Shown piece after piece: positions 45,269 through 54,018 of a DNA stretch of 64,000 nt. Each line of letters begins with the position of its first letter. The stretch's first letter is position 1. The translations under genes and the position numbers were made by a program. This DNA comes from Vanessa cardui (taxonomy: Eukaryota > Arthropoda > Insecta > Lepidoptera > Nymphalidae): assembly GCF_905220365.1 (NCBI RefSeq), contig NC_061130.1, forward strand, positions 12,965,501-13,029,500. The letters are read 5' to 3'. The notes below the pieces were generated by a model. It was given only the letters and a program-made list of their open reading frames with translations. It searched no databases and was not told the origin of the DNA.

Positions 45269-46949
45269 AGCATAATATATGTATTCCAATTAAAATTAAT
45301 ATTGTCGGCTTAATTTATTTATAATCTTTTTTGTAATCTTTTACTTAAGAATGCTCCAAAGATATAAATATTACCAAAGTATAATATCCTGTTTGAATAT
45401 ATATCAAAGATATATTTAAAAATGTAAAGGCGACTACAACCACAAACCATACTGTTAATTGTCAAAAAAATAAAAATCTATCATTTATAATACTACTCAA
45501 AATTGTTTTATGATAAAGAAACAAATCATAAAGAACAATCAAAATAACATAAGAAATTATCATGACAAAGCTATTTTTATCTTAACATTTAATAATGCCA
45601 TAATATTTAAATAGACAATATTTTGTTTCTAATTTACAAAATATGAACGCTACCGCCATTATGTAGCGGGTTGCGAAACAAAATTTAAATTAAGAAGACA
45701 ATGCTAATTTTAGTAAATTTAATCCAATCAGAGAACTGTACAGGAATGACTTGTATAACAGATATTTTTATTTAAAAATGGAACTTGTTCTGTAGTTAAA
45801 TATTAAATCGTAACTATTTATCGTATAGTGTATAGACACGCAGTCAATTTCCGGTATAACCGTTGTAATAATAGGTTAATCGATTATGGTTATGTATTAA
45901 AGAAATTTTAAATTAGGAAATATAAAAAGTTACTTTATTTAATAACTATTATAAATGTTTTAAAAAAATATTAAATAAAATTGGTACATTCTTGCTTCAA
46001 CGCGAATATTTCTCGTAAGTTCCCCTTAATAAATTGGTATTATTTATATTAATTTATTTATTAATTGTATATTTGTGTACTTTCCATGCATTATAAGAAA
46101 ATAAAGTCATTAATATTTACAATTTTATAAGCGTTAAGTTAGTAAGACTTTTCTATTTTATTTAACTAATAACTAACTTTTAAAGATGCGGTAAAAATTG
46201 TATACGACGACAACTAAACAGCCAAAAAACCATTTTATTTAGAATATCTATACATACACAGAATTTATATTAAAGGTGGTATAGCAGATTTATTCTATTG
46301 AATGAACAAAATTGAATTAATTGAGAATGAAAACATTTACATGGTTTCACCATACAAGTACTACTACAAAAGTAGTAAAAGGTTTAATATTTTCTCAGTA
46401 CCTGATATTATGACTTGCGAATCCAGTACAATGATTGTAATTAGCTCTTTATGTAATAATGATTGCTTTGAAAGATGCCCTTAAAATTAATAATTCTTTT
46501 ATAAAATTATTTACATTTTAAATATTATTACTTAACTGTAATTTACTTCCAGATGCATTTTACTACGAAATTTGTTAATTAATTGTTTTTAATTAAAATT
46601 CGTATATATGAAAATGGTAAATAAATGAATATTGTTGCTTATTGTTATAAGAATATAATTATATAGTATGTAATATGTGTACATAATGAGTATAAACGCT
46701 CAACGTAATAAATATAAGACAAATAACGCTTTTTTTGTATTATCAACCTGATCCTTTCAGCTTTATACTATCTCTTTAGTAATTAATTATTTCTTTACAA
46801 AAACTGTTTCATATAACATAGTTAAATTTATATGAGCAGGTTCATATAGTCCAATTTAACATCACAAATCTAAGCTCTATTACTTCAAGCTTTGACCACA
46901 GATTATGAAAAAAAAGGATGCGGCGCTGGGAACATCTGTGTTGCAGAAC
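45269..46949. other. AT-rich downstream flank, no gene recognised
   Basis: No ORF with a recognisable domain and no repeat family seen. Confidence 0.5.
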
Positions 46950-47127
46950 CATCGATAGTCAATCTGTTCCGGTTATCGATAGTACGTACTATCGATACTA
47001 TTGATAGCTCTCTATGAACACTTGATAACAAGACGATACTATCGATAAAATATCGATTATGTTACTTGCACCTTAACTATCGATATACAAAAAAATTGAC
47101 TGTAAATAGCGTAAATTCTCGATAGTG
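46950..47127. promoter_or_regulatory. Cluster of ATCGAT palindromes
   Basis: Six ATCGAT hexamers occur at 46,951, 46,975, 46,991, 47,041, 47,052 and 47,079, several extended to tATCGATa. CGATAC and CGATAG variants add to it at about 47,034 and 47,120. TATCGATA is the Drosophila DRE (DREF) motif and CGATA is the BEAF-32 core. In Lepidoptera such clusters may also come from a palindromic repeat. No gene start was found next to it. Confidence 0.4.
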
Positions 47128-47407
47128 ACTATAATTATTAACTTTCGATTGATGATTTATATGTCTAGATAGACTAGCCAACGCTTGGCACACTAATTTT
47201 CGCGTCTTGTGTAACACGTGTAACTATTATGACGATTGACGAGTGTCAATACTACGCACACTACGGTAATAATCATAATTGGCATTATTGTTTCAATAAT
47301 TGACTATTTATCATATTATGTTTTATTTCGAAATAAAATATACAATTTATGAAAACAAAACGACAAACAGAACTCGGAGAGTTATATTTAAGGTAAGTTT
47401 ACCACTG

Positions 47408-47520
47408 TGTGAGTGAGTGGGCCAGTATAATTGCACAAGGGACATAATATCATAGTTCCCATGGTTGGCAGTTACATGTCGATGAGAAAGTAATTAATTA
47501 TAGTCGCTTCATTATTGCCA
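47408..47520 (+). repeat. Fragment of SINE-like family A
   Basis: Blocks gagtgagtgggccagtataa, acaagggacataat and tagttcccatggttgg match the middle of the family. Confidence 0.55.
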
Positions 47521-48204
47521 TTGTTTGACCTCTACACTGAGAGCCTCCGATTTTGATGGGACTTTCACTGAGACAAAGCTAATGTAGTAAGAAGTAACTA
47601 AGACTAATTAATTATTAATTTTAGAATTTTGTACAAATAATAATAAAGTCACGCTGCAATGTACAAATACTGTGCAGTACCGGGTGCAACCCTCGCGCGT
47701 GCCTCCACTCGGTGCCTCCTACCAACGACTTAACATCACAAAGCTACATAACACATACAAGCCGATGGTTTTGGAATCTCCCATTGCTTCGGTTGTCTGG
47801 AAGAGATGGCTAACAAGCCATAAGTACGCCCGTTGTACAACACTTTTAATGTACTTCTTTTGTTTTTTTTAAGTCTTTTTTTTTTGTATTTTATTAATTT
47901 TGTGTTACTTTATTTTTTTGTTTGGTTTTTTTTTGTTTGTGGTGTGCAAAAAAGAATAATTCAATCATTCATTCATAATACAGAGTTCATAAATTATATT
48001 AAAATCTGCAACCTAAATTTTTGTTAATTTCAAACGCGTACGAAGCTAATATCAAAGAAATATAGTAACCAGATAGAACAATAAAACATGTTCAATATAA
48101 TTAATGTATCAGGCAAATTGGACTTAAAGAGAGTTTATAATTAAAGTTAGTAGTAACACATTTCTAGTTATTCTATTAATTTTTATTTAATTCTATTAAT
48201 TTAC

Positions 48205-48501
48205 TTGGTGGTAGGGCTTTGTGCAAACCCATCTGGGTAGGTACCACCCACTTACCAGTTATTCTACCGCCAAATAACAGTTCTCAGTATTGTTCAGTAT
48301 TGTTGTGTTCCGGTTTGAAGGGTGAGTGAGCCAGTGTAACTAGGACAAGGGACATAAAATCTTAGTTCCCAAGGTTGGTGGTACATTGACGATGTAAGGA
48401 ATGGTTATTATTTCTTACAGCGTCATTGTCTATGGGCGATGGTGACCAATTACCATCAGGTGGCCCATATGCTTGTCCGCCAACCTACACCATAAAAAAA
48501 A
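48205..48501 (+). repeat. SINE-like repeat, family A, near full length
   Basis: Head ttggtggtagggctttgtgc, middle ttgtgttccggtttgaaggg, tail caggtggcccatatgcttgt, ending in accat and a poly-A run. It shares the cagtattgttcagtattgtt duplication with the 8761 copy, which suggests a common subfamily. Confidence 0.85.
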
Positions 48502-48742
48502 TATATTTGTTTCGAGTTTCAAATTTTCAGTATTTTCGTTATAAAGCTTAGATATTCTACGTCTGCAAGCTGCACTGTGCTTGTTACTGAGGCCCGTCGC
48601 TGCACCGCGTCGCTGAATTCGTATTCCTAATCATATATTTTATAGTGGCTTAGCGACTCTAACATCAATATGTTGTAGGTATTACTCTAAAATACGACAT
48701 ACAGTATTTGGCATGATGTAGTTTTAACTTTTAAAAGCATAT

Positions 48743-48979
48743 ATATAAGTTACAGTTATTTTATTTATAAATTGTTGAAAGATAACTCTTGATATTAATT
48801 AATAAGGTTCTTCTTTATTCAATTTAAGCAAAGAATATATAAGAGATACAGTAATGAAAATTAAAGTTATCACAATGTTCCCGGTTCCAGCATATTCTGC
48901 CGAGCGCCAGTTTTAAATTCCCGCCAATGTTTTCTTTTTTTTATAATGTTGCCCACTTCAAAATCTGTAGCGACAACAT
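48743..48979 (-). repeat. 3' LTR of gypsy element 2
   Basis: This matches 53,782-54,018 at a constant offset of 5,039 bp with no indel. The exact outer edge near 48,743-48,747 is uncertain because both flanks are TA-rich. Confidence 0.9.
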
Positions 48980-49196
48980 CCGGCCCTCCTGCAGACGCAT
49001 TCGCCCTCGAATGACGTTTTAGTCTGGTGTATATAGCTGTAAACAGAGGTTAAATATTATTTCAAATTAAAATTATATAGATAAATAGTATTCATATAAG
49101 GATGTACACGTGATATCCCATAATGAATACTGCCGAACCAAGGTTCTACCAGATATCTCGTATATCATCGTGGTAATCGTGACTGTAGTAGCATAG

Positions 49197-49529
49197 GTAT
49201 TCTTATGGTTTAACCAACAGCACCTTAGGTCACTGTGGTTGCATATCACCATGTTATCATTCGCAGCCTCATGGCTTAACCAACAGCACCTTGGGTCACT
49301 GCGGTTGCATATCACCATGTTATCATTCGCAGCCTCATGGCTTAACCAACAGCACCTTGGGTCACTGCGGTTGCATATCACCATGTTATCATTCGCAGCC
49401 TCATGGCTTAACCAACAGCACCTTGGGTCACTGCGGTTGCATATCACCATGTTATCATTCGCAGCCTCATGGCTTAACCAACAGCACCTTAGGTCACTGC
49501 GGTTGCATATCACCATGTTATCATTCGCA
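49197..49529 (-). repeat. 66-bp tandem array in the gypsy 2 3' non-coding region
   Basis: Five copies with ttaaccaacagcacctt at 49,210, 49,276, 49,342, 49,408 and 49,474; the outer two differ slightly. Because 66 is a multiple of three, several frames stay open on both strands (for example HITMLSFAASWLNQQHLGSL on plus and MVICNRSDPRCCWLSHEAAN on minus). These are most likely not genes. It lies between the pol stop and the 3' LTR. Confidence 0.92.
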
Positions 49530-49717
49530 AGAGACAGCGTTCACATAGATGCCTGTCACGTGCTTTAACGATCACAGTGATTCACTCTGTTGAAAGCTTT
49601 GTACACCAGACATTAGACAATTTCTATATTTTTAAACATTGATATTCGTCGAAGGTACTAAATTTAAGTAACTTACAGTCATTTGCGTTCCTTATATATA
49701 TTTGACAACATCCGCTT

Positions 49718-52700
49718 TTACTCATCATTGGATATGTTTATCCAAGCTTTCATGTTCTCGACACAAGCGACGCCGTTGTATCGCTTCGAAGACCTTTCAG
49801 CTCCTCTCATATCTTCCACGCGATATCTATCTTTCCCTAGACATTGCTTTACTTGAAAAGGCCCTTTGAACTGAGGCATTAACTTTTTACTCTGCCCCTC
49901 ATTATTATAACTAGGAATCTTGATCACCACCAAATCACCTACTTTATAAACAGGAGCTTCTTTCCTCTTTGCATCAAAAGCTTGTTTTTGTTTATAAGCA
50001 TTTTCTTTAATTTTAGCATCGACTTTTTCTCTTAATTTAGTCACATCCACAATAGGTTCTTCTTCGTCCATCATGTTTTCGTGGCTCATCTTTAAACGAT
50101 AGCCAAAGAATACTTCACTGGGAATCGCCGATGTGGTTTTGTTAATAGTGCTATTTATGCCTTGTTGAATTGTAGGTATATGTTGGTCCCACTTATTATT
50201 TTCGCTATTGGCCCCCATTGTGCGTAACGATTCTAATATGGTTTGGTTGTATCGTTCAACTTGCCCGTTGGAACGAGGAACGGCTGTGGCTATAATGTGA
50301 TGTCGTATCCCTCTATCTTTACAGAATGAACTAAATAAATTAGATGTGAATGCAGTACCTGCATCACATATGAGTCTCTTTGGATTTCCAAATACTTTAA
50401 ATATTTTGTTAAGCTCATTGATGACACATTTACTTTTAGTACTCTTTACAGGTGAAATAAAAACGAATTTAGTAAAAGAATCTACTATTACCAATAAGTA
50501 AGAATTTAGTTGAGTGGTTTTTACAAATGGTCCTATATGATCTAAGTGAAGTGTATGAAACGGTCTCGCATATTTAGGAATGGGAAATAGCTTGCCAGGC
50601 TTTTTTCCGTGCAAGTTTTTAAAGTAAATACACTGAAGACAATTTTTGATATATTTAGCAACAGTTTTCTTTAAGCGAGGAAACCAATACATTGAACTGA
50701 TTCTTTCTACCGTTTTATCAACCGCGAAATGACCAACTTCATCATGGTTTGCTCTGATTACTTGCCAGATACATTGTTTTGGAACTAGCCAGCGTCTACC
50801 AAATTCCGTGCGCCTATACACTTTATTGCCCAGTAATTCGTAATTATTAAATATTTGCCTATTAGACTCGGCCTGTCCTGATTGTAAAATATCTCTAATG
50901 CTACAAATTTTTGGGTTTTGTAACTGCACCGATAGCAACCAGTCGCCCTCTGATATGTACAAAACACTACTCTCTACACATGTATTGTGGTCAGCAATGG
51001 TGGCAGGGTTCCTGCTTAAGGCATCCACGTGTTGCATTTGAATTCCTGGTCGATGGACTGTCTCAAACGTAAATTCTTGGGTTTGCAATACCCACCTGCT
51101 AATACGTGGAACAATATCCTGTTTATTTAAAGCATGACGAACCGCGTTACAGTCTGTTATGATTTTAAAGTTTGATCCTAATAAATAGTGTCTAAATTTA
51201 TTTAACCCTACCACTATCGCTAACAACTCGAGCTCAAACGAGTGGTATTTTTTTTCTTCATTACTTGTTTGTCGGCTATAAAAGTAAACTGGCCTCTCCC
51301 CTGATTCGGTCATTTGCATTAGAATACACCCTAAGCCCTCACGACTAGCATCAGTATAAAGAAGAATAGGTAATTTAGGATCAAATATTAACAGTATAGT
51401 ATCACTTGTTAAGATGGATTTTAATTTAACAAAGGCAATTTCTTGTTCTTTTTCCCATTTCCATGTTACATCTTTCTTTAAAAGGTTACTAAGTGGACGG
51501 CATGTCAAGGCACAATCTTTAATGAACTTTCTAAAATAATTTATTAACCCAAGGAATTGCCTTACTTCATGAACTGACGTAGGTTTAGGATAGTTATTAA
51601 TAGCTTTAATTTTTTTTTGACACGGACTTATTCCATTTTTCGAAATATCATAACCTAAAAATGTTATAACATCTTTAAAAAAATTACATTTATCGTAATT
51701 AACGGTTAAGCCGTTTGCAAGCAAAAGTTCTAAAATACTTCTTAAGCAGGTGACATTTTCCTCTAATGTCTTTGTTGCTATTAAAATATCGTCCATATAA
51801 TTGATGACCCTATTAAATCTTAAGTTACCTAATACAGTATTCATCAATCTCTGAAAAACGGCAGGAGCATTGCACAAGCCAAAAGGCATTCTCAAAAATT
51901 CATAGTGCCCGTCCAGAGTGATAAATGCTGTCTTATACACGTCACTTTCTTTAACCATAAGATGATGATAGCCGCATTTTAAATCAAGTACCGTAAAATA
52001 CTCGCATCCGCGTAACCTATCAATTAAATCTTCAATCAGTGGCATGGGATACTTGTCTTTTATTGTAATTTTATTTAATTTTCGGTAATCTATACAAAGT
52101 CTTTTCTCTCCGGAAGCTTTATCAACCAATAATGCCGGACTAGCATATGGCGAGTTACTGCAACGAATGATTCGGTTTTTCAGCAAATCTTCGATAATTT
52201 CCCGTGTAATTATACGCTCGCGATCTGACATACGATAAGGGCGCTGTACGACCGGTTTATTTGTCGTTAGTTCAATTTCCAGTTCAATACCAGGTACTTT
52301 GCCCAGATTACTCAAATCGTTTGTAAAACAATTAGGATAGTCTGACAAAATATCTTTAATAAGACAATCTTTAGATGTTTCGTTATCTATGGTATATATT
52401 TTTAATTCACTTTCATTATTAAGGTCGTGAATGTTTCTAAATTTCAATGAATCACCGATACGGCAATACATTATACTTTTATTTTCAGTAAAGTTTCTAC
52501 CTATGAGTACCCCGCAACCAGACAACATTTTAACAATATACATTGTAACGTAAAGTTCGACATCGTCTATTCGTACTGTACAAGATACCCCATAATCAAC
52601 AACCATCTTATGATCATTTGTAAACCCGAACAACGAAACTGGAGATTGTAATTTATATGGTTGTAATGAATATTTTTCAACAAAGTCAGAAACAATTAAG

Positions 52701-53749
52701 GAACAATCACTACCCATATCAATAAACGCACGACATTCAAAAGTATTATTAATCAAAATGTATTTAAAAAATTTTTGTTTCGACTCAGACGCGCTAATTA
52801 ACTTAACTTCAACATCTTTTTCCGGTTTCGTTTTTAACCTACTCATGCAAGCCAATTCTAAATGACCTGATTTTTTACAAAATGTACAATGTATATTACC
52901 CTTTACATCACAGTCACTTCTTTTATGTCCGGCTTCGCCACAACGAAAACAACGGAAATTGTTATTTTTAGTCCCTGAATCAGCATAACTCATACTTAAA
53001 CTATTACTTGTATTATTATTATGCACAGATACATTTCGTGATGAACCTTGTTTTGATATATAATTGTTTTTCAAATGGTCGTCTTTCTTTTCTTTTTCGC
53101 ACTCATAAATTTTAGAATGTAAAAACGACGATAATTCGTCGCAATATCTAAAGCTACCCGATTCCGATGCAATTGAAATACTTTTGTCACCTATTGTTCC
53201 TACAATAATCGAAATGATATCTTGTTCCGAAAAAGATAGTGATAAATTATCGATTCGAGATTTTTGTTGAAAAAAAAATTCATATAGAGATTGCCCTTTG
53301 AAAGGCCTAGTGTCAATTAATTCTTTTAACAAAATATAGGTATTTCTTTTTACCTGAAAAGTGTCGGATAGTCTATCACGCCACTGCCGCCATTTCCACG
53401 TAGTCCAACGCGTTTCAGTCTTTTGTAATGAATCGTACCAAACCTGGGCAGTTTTTCTTAATTTTTGTAATGCTTGGAATTTAGTCATGGCATCTGACCA
53501 ACCGAACGCACGGGCATTAGCTTCGACCACATTAATCCACATATCTATATTATCATTCAAAGGATCAAACTCTGGTACCACAGTCGACAAGATGGTATTT
53601 TGACTCAAGGTTGATGATTTCTTTACATGGCGGCGACGCCGCCGGCGATCCCTCTCACTAGACGATGATGATGAACTTGATGAGGTGGAACTTGACGATG
53701 ATGTTTTCCTCCTAACTGCGCTACGAGTTCGCTTTCTGTTTCGCGGCAT
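49718..53749 (-). CDS. Ty3/gypsy gag-pol polyprotein (element 2), intact
   Basis: A single frame of 1343 residues from the first ATG, at 53,749. A GTG nine codons earlier keeps the frame open, but it lies in the primer site. The N-terminus is Ser- and Arg-rich. Gag (about 50-220) is followed by zinc knuckles CFRCGEAGHKRSDC (267-280) and CTFCKKSGHLELAC (288-301), protease FIDMGSDCSLIV (343-354), reverse transcriptase YMDD (651-654), RNase H YTDAS (798-802), and integrase with an HHCC-type N-terminus and catalytic D1070, D1129 and E1165 (D,D35E). There are no stops or frameshifts. Gag and pol share one frame, so no frameshift is used. The protease has DMGS where DTG or DSG is usual; this could lower activity. 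Clade within Ty3/gypsy not assigned. Confidence 0.93.
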   Translation of the reverse strand: MPRNRKRTRSAVRRKTSSSSSTSSSSSSSSSERDRRRRRRHVKKSSTLSQNTILSTVVPEFDPLNDNIDMWINVVEANARAFGWSDAMTKFQALQKLRKTAQVWYDSLQKTETRWTTWKWRQWRDRLSDTFQVKRNTYILLKELIDTRPFKGQSLYEFFFQQKSRIDNLSLSFSEQDIISIIVGTIGDKSISIASESGSFRYCDELSSFLHSKIYECEKEKKDDHLKNNYISKQGSSRNVSVHNNNTSNSLSMSYADSGTKNNNFRCFRCGEAGHKRSDCDVKGNIHCTFCKKSGHLELACMSRLKTKPEKDVEVKLISASESKQKFFKYILINNTFECRAFIDMGSDCSLIVSDFVEKYSLQPYKLQSPVSLFGFTNDHKMVVDYGVSCTVRIDDVELYVTMYIVKMLSGCGVLIGRNFTENKSIMYCRIGDSLKFRNIHDLNNESELKIYTIDNETSKDCLIKDILSDYPNCFTNDLSNLGKVPGIELEIELTTNKPVVQRPYRMSDRERIITREIIEDLLKNRIIRCSNSPYASPALLVDKASGEKRLCIDYRKLNKITIKDKYPMPLIEDLIDRLRGCEYFTVLDLKCGYHHLMVKESDVYKTAFITLDGHYEFLRMPFGLCNAPAVFQRLMNTVLGNLRFNRVINYMDDILIATKTLEENVTCLRSILELLLANGLTVNYDKCNFFKDVITFLGYDISKNGISPCQKKIKAINNYPKPTSVHEVRQFLGLINYFRKFIKDCALTCRPLSNLLKKDVTWKWEKEQEIAFVKLKSILTSDTILLIFDPKLPILLYTDASREGLGCILMQMTESGERPVYFYSRQTSNEEKKYHSFELELLAIVVGLNKFRHYLLGSNFKIITDCNAVRHALNKQDIVPRISRWVLQTQEFTFETVHRPGIQMQHVDALSRNPATIADHNTCVESSVLYISEGDWLLSVQLQNPKICSIRDILQSGQAESNRQIFNNYELLGNKVYRRTEFGRRWLVPKQCIWQVIRANHDEVGHFAVDKTVERISSMYWFPRLKKTVAKYIKNCLQCIYFKNLHGKKPGKLFPIPKYARPFHTLHLDHIGPFVKTTQLNSYLLVIVDSFTKFVFISPVKSTKSKCVINELNKIFKVFGNPKRLICDAGTAFTSNLFSSFCKDRGIRHHIIATAVPRSNGQVERYNQTILESLRTMGANSENNKWDQHIPTIQQGINSTINKTTSAIPSEVFFGYRLKMSHENMMDEEEPIVDVTKLREKVDAKIKENAYKQKQAFDAKRKEAPVYKVGDLVVIKIPSYNNEGQSKKLMPQFKGPFQVKQCLGKDRYRVEDMRGAERSSKRYNGVACVENMKAWINISNDE

Positions 53750-53770
53750 CCTGTGGGTCAGGTTATTCGA

Positions 53771-53782
53771 TCCCACTTCTGA
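53771..53782 (-). other. Primer-binding site, tRNA-Leu type (element 2)
   Basis: tcccacttctga on the plus strand directly inside the 5' LTR, identical to the site of element 1. The downstream bases (cga, ggttatt) differ between the elements. Confidence 0.7.
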
Positions 53783-54018
53783 TATAAGTTACAGTTATTT
53801 TATTTATAAATTGTTGAAAGATAACTCTTGATATTAATTAATAAGGTTCTTCTTTATTCAATTTAAGCAAAGAATATATAAGAGATACAGTAATGAAAAT
53901 TAAAGTTATCACAATGTTCCCGGTTCCAGCATATTCTGCCGAGCGCCAGTTTTAAATTCCCGCCAATGTTTTCTTTTTTTTATAATGTTGCCCACTTCAA
54001 AATCTGTAGCGACAACAT
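53782..54018 (-). repeat. 5' LTR of gypsy element 2
   Basis: Partner of the LTR at 48,743-48,979. It ends at gcgacaacat before the flank atatatgag. Confidence 0.9.

Larger units (their letters stand above)
48743..54018 (-). mobile_element. Ty3/gypsy LTR retrotransposon 2, apparently complete
   Basis: On the minus strand: 5' LTR (54,018-53,782), tRNA-Leu-type primer site (53,782-53,771), one gag-pol ORF (53,749-49,718), a 3' non-coding region with a 66-bp tandem array, a purine-rich GGAGGGCCGG tract beside the 3' LTR, and the 3' LTR (48,979-48,743). The LTR starts TGTTGTCGC on the minus strand. The flanks share tatat on both sides, a probable short target duplication in an AT repeat. The LTR pair shows no difference I could find by eye, so the insertion is recent. 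It lies 3.8 kb downstream of the beat-like gene, antisense to it. Confidence 0.9.

Noticed and set aside
47659..47870. Start of a THAP-like zinc finger (MYKYCAVPGC) and following ORF
   Set aside because: Only the first ten residues resemble the THAP start. The rest of the motif does not follow in any frame, so it is at most a relic and may be chance.
49073..49568. Long ORFs on both strands (147, 109 and 85 codons) around 49.1-49.6 kb
   Set aside because: They are produced by the 66-bp tandem array, whose length is a multiple of three, inside the gypsy 3' non-coding region. The peptide repeats have no domain character.
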